Shown here: piece after piece, positions 16,317 to 26,432 of the stretch
Layout of the letters: each line of letters starts with the position of its first letter
How positions within the stretch are numbered: the stretch's first letter is position 1
Source of the DNA: Flammula alnicola
Taxonomy: Eukaryota > Basidiomycota > Agaricomycetes > Agaricales > Strophariaceae
DNA: 64,000 bases
Direction of reading: 5' to 3'
Assembly: GCA_015499995.1 (NCBI GenBank)
Contig: JADNRV010000050.1
Location: 186,001-250,000, forward strand
Position numbers and translations under genes: made by a program
Notes under the pieces: generated by a model
The model's database searches: none
The model's input: only the letters and a program-made list of their open reading frames with translations
What the model was told of the DNA's origin: nothing

Positions 16317-17739
16317 TTTGCCTGATTTGTGGAGCCGAGCTCGCTACGAATTGCCCACACAACATTATGATTCGATTGTCCTGATTTCTGCATTTCTTGG
16401 CTCGCGGGCGCAGCTTCTTAATTACATGCTTTTGTGTTCACGTCCCCCTCCGATACCCTCGCATTTCAATCTCAACTGTCTTTGTTCAGGTTCTCCAATT
16501 TCATTATCATTTACTCATTGGACCGCGGCCGTGTCTCCTCGTGGTTGCTGTATGTCACCATCAAAGCAGCTCATGATTAACTCAAACCGTGACCAGCACC
16601 ACCCCAATGATTGCCTCGAAGGCAGATTTACTATGCTTTCACAAGGCAGGCGTCCTCTCTGGAACTCCTATACCGATGCAGATGTCACCAGTTAGTTACT
16701 GTATGAGCTCGATTTTACAAGTTTTCGAAAGGTAACCAAGCTACAATATGCTCTGTGGCCGTCCGAGGGGTATTATAAATAACTATTGCCTTTCTGAATG
16801 CCGTCGAATGGGACCATGATGCATCCCTCCGTATTGAAACCGGATGGTCGAAAATATGTACCTCTCGACATGTGGATCCGAGTCCAAGTCGTATCTTTAT
16901 GGACTCCGAGATCACCAGGATATGCTTGACGCTCTGTCAGAGCTTTATAAAACAGGGTTTGAGAATACCCTGGGCCATCTTCCATCCGTGAGTATCGTCT
17001 TTCGAATTCGTTCTTGTATTTGGAAGTTGATTGGAAGATAATTCTCATGCAGCTATATACAGAGGGGTTTGCTGAGTGTGAAGTGCTGCCACACCATACA
17101 TACGCGAGTTGCTTCATACCATCCATCTTCCTAACTGTCGCAAATTTGCCTACGGTATTATTCGTGTCATGGAGGGTTTCAGCTCCTCCCCCGCCGACCC
17201 AACGTTGATTGCATGCGTGTTTCCTGGAAATCTCGTCGGAAGAAAGCGCTTGAAGGCTTTTTTGGTTATGACACCTCGGCTTGGACAGCTCGGTTTGTTC
17301 TTCTGAAAAATTCCCAGATGCGTGTACCTTTAGAACGAGCACGAGGAAAGTCGCGATAAATGAAAGATGGATCTTAACTCGCAAAAAATTTCTTGTAAAA
17401 GAATGTCCACATCTGACGCTTAGGATCGGCATTTCTGAATGCTTGATTTTCAGCGTTTCACAGCCATCGGTGCGTTTCAATAATTTAAGGAGCAGTCATC
17501 TTGTTAACCTCGAAACAAAATGCTATTGGCCATCCTAACCTAGTTCTCATGCACAACATGTTACACGTTCAACTTGAAATTGAACCTCTGATCTTATTTA
17601 TAGAGGATCCCTTTAGACCGTCGGATTGGGATGTGGGACGCGTTTCTTCTAATTTTGGACCGTTCCACTTGATTCTTGAATTCATTAGTCTAGAAAGAGA
17701 GAATATTTCAGCCCTCTGGATTGGTTCGCTTCCTAGTTA
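16317..17739. other. No confident gene; coding-like plus-strand exons
   Basis: Plus-strand frames around 16844-16990 (LYGLRDHQDMLDALSELYKT) and, after a good GTGAGT..GCAG intron (about 16989-17052), 17053-17208 have protein-like composition, but the joined product is short and unrecognised. A 235-codon open frame on the opposite strand (17480-16773) spans the same region and has no motifs. I leave the stretch unassigned. Confidence 0.3.
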
Positions 17740-18800
17740 AATAAGTTGGAGATAAATGCATCCCACTGGTCGGCACCCACAGACTCGGTTGTGAAGCGCA
17801 CCTGAGGGATGGAATCCTATTGGTAGCTGCATATTTAGTAGACCCAATGACGATCTTCCTGAATACTTACAGTAGCCATACTTAGCCCACCAGTGCAGCT
17901 CAATTCCCAGCCCACATGCTGTCATTGTCAAAGTCAAGGTGCGTTCTCGAGCTCGTACGTTGTGAATGAGCAAAATACTTCTCCAAATGCGTTTTCGACC
18001 ATTTGAGGATTGCCGCAAAGCAGCAGTCGGGCCCAGGAGTGTGGGACCGAGGATCATCTTTAGTAGGCCGCCTTATGTGAGGAGTCCACTCGGGGCCTGA
18101 TTCATCTTACTATATCTCCAGATAACCACCCGTTTATCTAGAGAAATAGATTTCGTAGAATTCGAGCTTGAGGAGAATCCCCAAGTGCCTTAGGAGCGGG
18201 AAAGTCCAAATGCAACTCCAGCCTCAGTAGGAAACCTCAGAAAAACACAGTTTAGACTGGGGTCCTTAGAGTCCAGAAATCGAGTTAATGTGACCCTTGG
18301 TACGCGTACTTGACGGCATTTGCGCAGTCTGCCAAGTACACCCGTCAATAATACTTGTGGCACCCGTCTTGACCATGAGGCATTATCTCCTGCACAAAAG
18401 CCGAGCTTTCGAGGAACGCGCTATAGTTTCGTGGGATGAGGAATATATATGGCGCCAGTAACCGATGCATCTCCCTGACAAGTACCGTAAAAGCCCCAAA
18501 TAACTTGCTGTACATGTCAAAGACTCAAATAAGCTGGCAACGTGGTGACTTGGGACAAGAAACGCGCGAATGACTCCACATGAACCCAAGTAGTTGACCG
18601 GAAAATTGGAAGTGATTCTCTGTTCTGGAATGTGCCGTTCTCGAGCGTGGGTGCGGTATAATAGAAAACCGGCGGAACATTTGCGACAGGCAGGAGATCG
18701 AGGGGCAAGTAGTAGATGAGGAGAGCCTACTGTTGGCCTGCTGAGGCCTGCCGCGAGGGTTGAGACAAAGATCCGTTTTAGGCAAATGTGCTGATGCCAG
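17740..18800 (-). pseudogene. Fragmented unknown minus-strand coding region
   Basis: Several minus-strand segments look like real protein but cannot be chained without breaks. They are PLDLLPVANVPPVFYYTAPT continuing to FARFLSQVTTLPAYLSL (18708-18517), then MYSKLFGAFTVLVREMHRLL and NYSAFLESSAFVQEIMPHG (to about 18370). Further on are GPEWTPHIRRPTKDDPRSH, CCFAAILKWSKTHLEKYFA (about 18100-17910) and a last piece IPQVRFTTESVGADQWDAF after a GTAAGT..TAG intron (about 17818-17873), stopping near 17740. A one-base shift is needed near 17905. Either a decayed gene or one with splicing I could not solve. Family unknown. Confidence 0.35.
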
Positions 18801-18852
18801 GGTTTGAGCGGGGCCTCAATCTCATTCCGCGCTCCCAACACCGAATTATTCT

Positions 18853-19388
18853 ATGGTACGTCGGTGAGAATTCAATAACAACAGTTCGTGAGTTCCTCAC
18901 ACACGAATGAACCCTGCAGGCAGCCCAGCAGTCACAAGGGATCCAGACTCTCCTCGAGGCCGAAAAGGAAGCCGCAAAGATTGTGCAGCAGGCCCGCCAG
19001 TGTAAGCTCACTTTAGTTGCCGCAGTTGCGATTTTTGACGGTTGTTTCTTGCAGATCGCGTCCAGAAGCTCAAGGATGCACGCGCTGAGGCTACGAAGGA
19101 GATAGAGGAGTACAAGAAAGCAAAGGAGCAAGAGTTCAAGGCCTTTGAAGCCTCGGTGTGTTCTGCATCTCGGCCGGTGCAGTGCAATTGGCTAATCTGC
19201 AAGGCATACAGCATGCAGGTACAACATCAACGACTCAGGCTGCATTAGACAAGGATACGGATGCTAAGCTAAAGGAGATTGAAGTCATCTTCAAAACCAA
19301 GAAGAATGACGTGGTCGATACCCTCCTACAGAGAGCCACCCTCGTTCATCCTGAGCTCCATCGGAATCTTAAGAAACTCCAAGCTTGA
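18853..19388 (+). CDS. VMA10: V-type proton ATPase subunit G
   Basis: Peripheral-stalk subunit of the vacuolar H+-ATPase V1 sector, pairing with subunit E to hold the catalytic head; vacuolar/endosomal membrane. The ATG (18853-18855) is a three-base coding exon followed directly by GTACGT. The next exon starts at 18920 with AAQQSQGIQTLLEAEKEAAK, the family's conserved N-terminal helix. Then come YRVQKLKDARAEATKEIEEY, KAKEQEFKAFEAS, HAGTTSTTQAALDKDTDAKL and a final helix ending LHRNLKKLQA, TGA 19386-19388. About 118 aa, the usual size, with three introns. Identification rests on the helix pattern and conserved start, and is firm. Confidence 0.93.
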
Positions 19389-19784
19389 TATGATATATAC
19401 AGACCTCTTCGTTGGCACATTTGCATTGGTTGTACACCACATGGACTAATAGTGGCCGCCTACAGTCTTCTTGTGACTTTTCAGCACTGAATTTACGATA
19501 CGATACAAGGTGGATAATGACGCGGGCGCAATGAAGGATCATAAGAAGCCAACCAAGTACAAGATATAACAATTGCGTGCGAGAGAATAAGAGTGCAGAG
19601 CGACATAGTAAGAAAACAGATACAAAAAGATACGATGAAGTGAGGAGTGAATATGCGGGTTCGGTTGAATTGAGATGATCATAGATATACAGAATGGAAA
19701 GCAAGAAAAGATTCAAGATATAAAGAGTTCAACTCCGAGCAAGAATGGGAAGAGGTAAACAAAGAAAAAAAATACCAGACGATG
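19389..19784. other. Convergent 3' flanks
   Basis: Sequence between the stop of VMA10 and the stop of the transcription-factor gene. A/T-rich tracts fit 3'UTRs. Nothing else seen. Confidence 0.45.
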
Positions 19785-22700
19785 CTATCGCGACTCGTTT
19801 GCGAGCCATTGCAAGCCCACTGGCATGGCAAGTGTTGTCGGAGGCCGCAACCCTGCCGCGTCTGGATGGGGGACGCCAGGATGCTGAGAAGTTGCCAGCA
19901 ACGTCAGATTCATAATGCTAGGGGATGTCATCCTCCTCGGCGATGCAAGTTGCGGCTGCTGCTGTGAAGCACTGTTCGACGTCTGCTTTTGTACGTCCAC
20001 ACTTCCAGCGTTCCTCGAAGCCGAACCCCACGAATCCAACAGGCCGCTTGCCTTGAGCGAAGGCAAAGACTGGTTCGTGTCCCCGAGAGACCCGAAATTT
20101 CTCTGCCCTGTCGTCCCACTTCCTCCAACGCCACTCGCCGCACCCCCTGTCACGCTCGCATTCCCATTCCCAGTGATCTTTCCATTGCTTGAGACGCCAG
20201 GCCCCAAATACCCGGCCTGCATCCCACCTTCTCCTCCGGTACCTCCAACCGAGTCTCCGCCACCGGTCATCTGCGGCCACCGCGAATGCGTGTTGACCTG
20301 GTGATTCACCTCGCGGCCGCTGTACTTCCCTGGCACGTTCTGCTGCTGGTTCTGGGATAATGACGCCTCGCTTCCGTTCCCACCATGTCCCATTGCCGAG
20401 CCGCCGATGGCACTGGACCCTGCGGCCGCGTTCATGCAAGTCTGCCCCGCCCGCGCGTCCCTACCGCCATGGTTAGCGTTGCTGCTAAGAGAGTTATCAG
20501 GGAGGCCGGTAGTAAGATGCTGGTTCATTCCCAAGGACCGATTAGAGGCATTACTGCTATTGCTGCTGGCAGTTGTATTTGGCGGCCGGCCGATAGAATA
20601 GGACATGGGTGGCGAATGACTGGGAGATCTTTTCATGATGGCATTACCGTTATTGCTGTTGCCGTACGGAGCCACGTCAGGAGCATGTTGATGAGGTGGT
20701 CGGGAGTTATTTGAGTTGTTAAGGTTTAGATTAAAAGCATCCTGAGGTCCAGGGTTGCGGATGTCGGACAGTCGTCGATGTGGGAGCTGGTGCTGATGTT
20801 GGGTGTGATATGGATTGCCATGAGGCATATTGTGCGGTTGCTGTTGTTGGAGCTGCTGAGATTGTTGGACCTGCGAATGGGAATGTGTAGGATACTGGTG
20901 TTGTTGCGGAGGTGAGGGCTGGGAGCCGAAATCCCGGACCAGTTCGAAGATGTCAGTGCCAAAGGCCTCCTCGTAATCCGACGCCCATTTGTGGGTTTGA
21001 GGGTCGTCCCTTTTGCAATATTTGACGAGAGACTGCAACATGGTCATACCATAACGTCAGTGTTCGTTCAGTGGGACGCGAGGAGTAAAAGAAGGTCTTG
21101 GACCATGATTACGCACCCAAAGTGCTGCACCCACTGACGGCAGCGATAAGTAAGTATGAGAAAAATTAAAAGATAGGAATAAGTAAACGCCGAATGGAAA
21201 AGACTCAAGAAAAGGGTAAGAGAGCAAAAGAACTGAGACGCACTGACGAAACTGTTCTTCGCACGATCGCCCAACATTTGCAAGATCAATTCGATGCGTT
21301 CGACTGCCCATGTTCGTTCAGTCTTGGGTCCACGCTGCATGCGTTGTCGGGCCTGTGAACAAAGAGATATCCCATATAGGGTAACATGAGAAAATAAGAA
21401 CACCAAGGATAGTTTATGCAGGGAAACATAGGGAGGGGGAAATTGAGACGAAGGAAAGGGTAATCACAAGATTCAGACCTAGCGCGCACGACGCATGCCA
21501 GACGTGTATGCAGCACCAACACCACGCGCCCGCGTTGGAGCTCGTTTCGAACATTGATTGCTGAACTTGAAGACATTGTTCGGAAAAACGAAGGTGTTCT
21601 GGAAGTGTGCTTTCCCATTCCTACATGTTCGTAAGATCCATGTCAGCGCCACCAAGTCGAGCATGAGAAAATGATAATCTCAAGAGAAGAAGATGGGATA
21701 CACGCACATCCATCCTCTGTTCAGCTTCCATCAGCGCCCCCGTGGAAAGAGCTATTCTTTCTGAATCTAAAATTAGCCGCGGCAAGTCTTCGTTAGGCGT
21801 TGAGACGTAATATCGCGAGGGGTTGGCTCACCATTAACATCATCAAGCGCACATTCCATTTTCGCATAAATGGAGATGATGCGAATGAGGTGGCCAAATT
21901 CGGATGTATATTGGGTCCTAACCGCCGGAAGGTAAAGGTATTCTAAAATTAGAGTTATGTTAGTTGAACATGGAAGCGGGGTTAAAAAGTGACCAATAGA
22001 AAAGAGGTGTGCGAAGCAAGCGTGTAAAGATGTGGTGTGGGATGGGAAGGCACCAGATTAGAGTGGCAGTGAATCAGCATATGATCCTGGCACCAATGGG
22101 ACTAGAAGCGGGGAAAGAAGTAGGCATGCGGACAGTACTGGCATGGGATTTCATCCCATTACCGCGGTGCAATATGGGATATGAAAGGAAGAGAGAGAAA
22201 GACAATAGTGACCGGAATACATACCAGGCAGCGTGGAATGAACGCCGAGTTCAAAACTAGTTTCGTCCACAGGTAATCTTAGCCGCAACTCGCTGTCTGA
22301 GAACGTCGTGGGTTTTTTGAAGTAAATTGATGACATGACATCGAGGAGGTGAATGAGCCAAAAGATACGACGGATGGCTTCGCGTTCAATCGATTGTTGC
22401 ACGAATTCTTGAGACGGGACTGGAGTGAGTGTCGGGTGTTCGGGACTGTGCACGCCGAGGCCCTCCACGACCTGTAGCGCAAGGTCTACTTCTTCCGATC
22501 AGCACAATTCAGGTGGGAAGGCAAGCAAGGAGATAATACCATGAAATCGGGAACTCCAACAGTTGGCGTCTTTCGTAAGTATGTCGTGCATTTGAAGGAT
22601 ACAGAGTGCCTGAGCGGCTGCCAGGTCTGGTTCGACAACCAGACGTCCGGCACCATCGAACATCTGTGAGAGAGCTTCTTGAGCAAAGGGCCTCCCTGCA

Positions 22701-23555
22701 AAACGTGCGGGCGTGGTCCGAAGATGGGGTTGTTTCGACAGAGGAGCAGCAAGAGCGCAGACTGCCAGGAGAAGATGAGATGGTACGCGATTGTGGCTCA
22801 ATGACGAAGAAAAGGTAGGTTTGTGGATGACTATTCGAGCTGGATGGCAATGTGTGAAAAAAACTGTTGGATAAGGGCAAAATTAATAGCAATAAAATAG
22901 AGAGATAATATGGCAACTTGCGATTTGTTAATTCGCGCGTGAGACAAGGGTCAAGCTCGATGGCTGTGGGACGGTCCATTGAAACGCCCGAGATAGGGCC
23001 GTCAATGATAAGCTCGTCAACTGGCAAGGGGTTACCCCTCTCATTTCTAAAGCGCTTCCGAGTATGTTTGTGGTCATCGTCACTGTTATCGCCCTGGAAT
23101 TGTTGAGGAGGGGTTGGTGGGTTGGAGTAGATTCTAAACTGATTGGCTGAAGGAGCGCTAAACTGGGACGAGGGATAGGAACGATTCTCCGATGTAGAGG
23201 AAGAAGGCTGTGGATCTTGTCTTTCTGGCTTGAAAGGTCGTGGTGCGGGTACGGGACGCCCTGAGGCATCTGTGTAGGTGCACTGCTTCGAAGCATAATA
23301 GCTGTGAATTTTTAGTGTATTTCTCGACGCAGATGGGTGGTTGGAGTTCACCAATTGCTACAGGGTGCTGTTTCGTGATATGGTTGAGGCTTGGAGAAGC
23401 CATGCAGATTTGTCGAAGACGTACCTGTGCCGTCGCAGCGTCGTTTACTCTTGTGGCAGGCATCGCATGCCTGGCGAGGATGAGTCGTGGGTGCGCTGCA
23501 TGCGAGGGTATATCTGGCTTACCTTTGCGAGACGCTTTCTCTTTGGGCCCTTCAT
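19785..23555 (-). CDS. Zn2Cys6 (Gal4-type) transcription factor with fungal_trans domain
   Basis: Sequence-specific DNA-binding regulator; targets unknown. Start ATG 23555 gives MKGPKRKRLAK. Three further exons then assemble a canonical zinc cluster, C-X2-C-X6-C-X5-C-X2-C-X6-C: CDACHKSKRRCDGT (exon 23470-23425), APCSNC (16-nt microexon 23367-23352), and YYASKQCTYTDASGRP. Next come a Pro/Ser linker and the middle homology region: GRPFAQEALSQMFDGAGRL, QALCILQMHDILTKDANCW, EREAIRRIFWLIHLLDVMSS and ELRLRLPVDETSFELG. This pattern is typical of PF04082. The C-terminal 400 residues are Gln/Asn/Ser/Gly-rich, containing poly-Gln (SQQLQQQQPHN), and end LQWLANESR, stop 19785. The low-complexity tail suits an activation domain. 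Several exon borders between 21000 and 22900 are inferred. Confidence 0.88.
23352..23367 (-). other. 16-nt coding microexon in the zinc-cluster gene
   Basis: Minus-strand CACCCTGTAGCAATTG, preceded by an AG (cgaaacag) and followed by GTGAAC. Inserting it between the exon ending ..GGCACAG and the one starting CTATTATGC restores the missing Cys-X2-Cys of the zinc cluster in frame. Without it, the six-cysteine motif cannot form. Confidence 0.75.
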
Positions 23556-23867
23556 GAAGGTGCTGGTGGAGTCCGAATTTTGCATGAGGGGAATATAATG
23601 GTAGTGGTACAACTTCAAGAGACGTGAAGGCTGGTTGTCATTTTCTCAGCGTACTGCCGCCTTCCCTGACGGTATCGGTCCGCCGGCATTGGCTCGCTAA
23701 TCCAGGGCTGCCAATAGAACCACGTGTTCGCTCATTCCCCACACCGCCGGCAACGCTTCACTCGATAATTCCGTATGCATAGATTTCTTCACACACAGAA
23801 CATGTCTCCGAGGAATGGTTTTTTATTGGTGCGACTACATTTTAATACGATACTAATTACGAGTCGT
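23556..23867. other. Intergenic between TF promoter side and P2 3' end
   Basis: About 310 bp that should contain the transcription-factor promoter and the P2 terminator. A CACGTG hexamer occurs near 23721. No gene seen. Confidence 0.4.
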
Positions 23868-24372
23868 TTAATCGAACAAGCCGAAGCCCATGTCGTCGTC
23901 GGATTCCTCCTGCATCGGATCGTTAGTGTAATCCGAAGAGTATAGCACAAACAGACACCAACCTTCTCTTCGGCCTTCTCTTCCTTCTTCTCCTCGGCGG
24001 CAGGGGCAGCAGCAGCACCACCAGCAGCGGGGGCAGCGGCGACGGCGCCTCCTCCTCCGGAGGGAACCTAACCAATGCCTTCAGGGCCGTTATAAAATTT
24101 AATTATGGATGAAATACTCACGGAAGCGAGCTTGGCTGAGCCCTCAGAGATGAGCTGCACAAGTCACCAGTCATCAGTACAGTCTTACTCTTGAGATTAC
24201 ACAACACTCGAACCTCAGCAGTGGATTTGCCCTCGAGCTCAGAGATGAGAGTTTTCAGGCGGTCCTCGTCAGTCTCGATGCCGACAACGGCAAGGAGCTT
24301 CTTGACATCAGCGGCGGAGGGGTTGGCGTTTCCACCAGTCTGGAGCAGGAGGTACGCAGCAATGTTACGCAT
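23868..24372 (-). CDS. RPP2: 60S acidic ribosomal protein P2
   Basis: Stalk protein of the large ribosomal subunit that recruits translation factors. Start ATG 24372, [20 protein letters not shown], then [20 protein letters not shown] and [12 protein letters not shown]. Short introns separate [11 protein letters not shown] and the Gly/Ala-rich hinge. The protein ends in the diagnostic acidic tail ([16 protein letters not shown]), stop TAA 23868-23870. Length (about 110 aa) and tail are exactly those of the family. It is head to head with RPS15, sharing about 420 bp of upstream DNA. A likely 5'UTR intron lies at 24501-24558. Confidence 0.95.
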
Positions 24373-24792
24373 CTAAGTCGAAGGGAAAACGTCGTGCATC
24401 GTCAATATCTTCATTCAGGGCGAGAAATCGAATACTGATTCCGCGTACTTTGAAGGTTTGTTGTGTGTTGAAAGTTTATGAAATCGGTAGCCACAAATCA
24501 CTGTAAAAATGCAAAATCAGCGTCTCTCTTCATACTTTATACTCCGTCGTGCACTCACATTTAATCCGCAAGGGAAGACCTGTGGTTTCTAGCCGAAAAT
24601 ATAGATTTTGACGGAGGTGTGTAGACGCTGAATGACAGAGTTCCGCGCTCCCGAGAGAGGTACTGTATAGTACCACGTGATCCAACTTCAGCCACAATTG
24701 CCTAATTCCCACAATTGGTGAAGGATTCGCACTCCGCCACCCCCAATCCACAAGTCCATCCCATCCGACGCCGACAACCGCCAGCAACAACC
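24373..24792. promoter_or_regulatory. Bidirectional promoter of two ribosomal-protein genes
   Basis: 420 bp between the divergent start codons of RPP2 and RPS15. It contains a CACGTG E-box-type hexamer at 24674-24679, directly abutting a small palindrome (GGTACT-GTAT-AGTACC). Pyrimidine/CCA-rich sequence lies just before the RPS15 ATG. Shared upstream DNA suggests coordinated expression; which factor binds is not known from sequence. Confidence 0.5.
24501..24558 (-). other. Probable 5'UTR intron of RPP2
   Basis: On the minus strand this 58-nt stretch begins GTGAGTGC and ends TTTTTACAG, 129 bp upstream of the P2 start codon. Size and borders match coding introns in the window. It encodes nothing. 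Inferred from splice signals only. Confidence 0.45.
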
Positions 24793-25747
24793 ATGGTGCG
24801 CTCATTTCCGTCGCTGGAGGCCATGTTGGAGAACTGAAGTGCTGATTATTATGTCTCCAGGCTGAAATCACCGATCCCCAGGTCGCCGCTGACCTCAAGA
24901 AGAAGCGTACCTTCCGTACATTTTCTTACCGTGGAGTCGAGCTTGACAAACTCCTCGATCTGAGCAATGAAGATGTGCGCTTTCCTTTTGATCACGTCAA
25001 AAAACTGATGGATTTACCATTTTTTCTACTAGTTCGTTGAAGTATGTGGATTATTACACTTAAATAACCGAAGACATAAATTGAACCTACGTCTCTCCAC
25101 GCTAGCTCGTCCACGCCCGTGCCCGGCGTCGCTTCCAACGCGGTCTCAAGCGCCGCCCCATGGGTCTCATCAAAAAGCTCCGCAAGGCCAAGAAGGAAGC
25201 CCCTCCCAATGAGAAGCCCGCTGTTGTCAAGACACATCTCCGTGATATGATTATCGTCCCCGAGATGATTGGCAGTGTTATTGGTATCTACAATGGAAAG
25301 GTGTGTGTCCTTTCCTATTGTCTGAAGGAGTAGTCCGCGGTGGATTTGGCAAGGAAAGGAGAGGGCAGGATATGGACGGTTTCTGAATACGTTGTTGACG
25401 AATATTCCCCTCGAAACTAGGTGTTCAACTCTGTCGAAATCAAGCCTGAGATGACAGGCCACTACCTCGGCGAGTTCTCATGCTCTTACCGACCCGTCAA
25501 GCACGGTCGTCCAGGTGTAAGTCTACTTTCCCTGTCATTCAGTTCGCATGTCCTGATGGCCTTCGATTTCTCTCTAGATCGGTGCCACCCACTGTAAGCA
25601 TGCGCTCTATCCATTTAAACTTTTGAAAGTTGTTAAACTTATTGTTCTCTTGTTTGCGACGTGCAGCTTCTCGATTGTGCGTATTTCGTGACACCGAATA
25701 TGAATTGCTTCCACTGACTCGTGCTCAACAGCATTCCTCTCAAGTAA
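24793..25747 (+). CDS. RPS15: 40S ribosomal protein S15 (uS19)
   Basis: Small-subunit head protein near the decoding centre. It is read from eight exons: 24793-24795 (ATG only), 24861-24974, 25033-25041 (9 nt), 25106-25300, 25421-25516, 25578-25593 (16 nt), 25667-25676 (10 nt) and 25732-25747. All introns are GT..AG. The product runs [101 protein letters not shown] and IGATHSSRFIPLK. This is the usual eukaryotic length, with the conserved C-terminal motif. The extreme fragmentation into tiny exons is notable. Frame and conserved residues agree at every junction. Confidence 0.95.
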
Positions 25748-26432
25748 ACGGGTCTCTTCCTCTCTGGTTCACTTGTTTGCTTGTATCTCTACGCACAAAA
25801 TCATCACATGCGACATATGCGTATGCACGTCTTATGAGTTTTTATTCATATCCTTGGAAATTGCAACACGTTGTGAAGTGTGATGAAGACTTATTGCTTA
25901 TTAGCAACTAACCCTAAGCCTCCTACTGGACATCACAATTTACTTTCTTCCAATTATGAGTTTTCAACATTCTATTGTTTGGGCATTAATCTCGACGACG
26001 CACAATACCGCAGAAACTCTCTTTGTTGCGGTCAGGATAGCGGCGATCCGAAGCTCGATGTACCCTTCATCACCTTCATAGATATCGAGATTCGATATCG
26101 TTGTACTCGTAAAGTGCCAGTCTTGTTAGGAATATCCGTCCCTCGTGAGACGCAATTCATAGAACACTAAGGTTGCTCCTTACACTCAACCCTTCCGTCG
26201 AATGGTGAACAACTTGTACACCGTCTACATACTTTCCCCCTTACTTTCCTGGTCCAAGAGAAGCTGAGCTCCGTTCTGTTGGTATCCCTCCTCACACCTA
26301 GCTATCATGCGGATCAGTCGGACAGCCCCTTTCTCACAGATAAGATATGCGCCATACGATACCAACTACAGCTGGAATCTCGTCATTTAAACCCGGAAGT
26401 GCTAATTGTTCCTTCTTCACACCGCCATCATC
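25748..26432. other. Intergenic, no gene seen
   Basis: 3' flank of RPS15 and upstream region of the carboxypeptidase. Two plus-strand frames near 25630-26170 are open but motif-free and overlap the last RPS15 introns; I treat them as chance. Confidence 0.45.

Noticed and set aside
16773..17480. 235-codon minus-strand open frame
   Set aside because: No motif, no hydrophobic or domain pattern, and the opposite strand has a better intron. Treated as chance.
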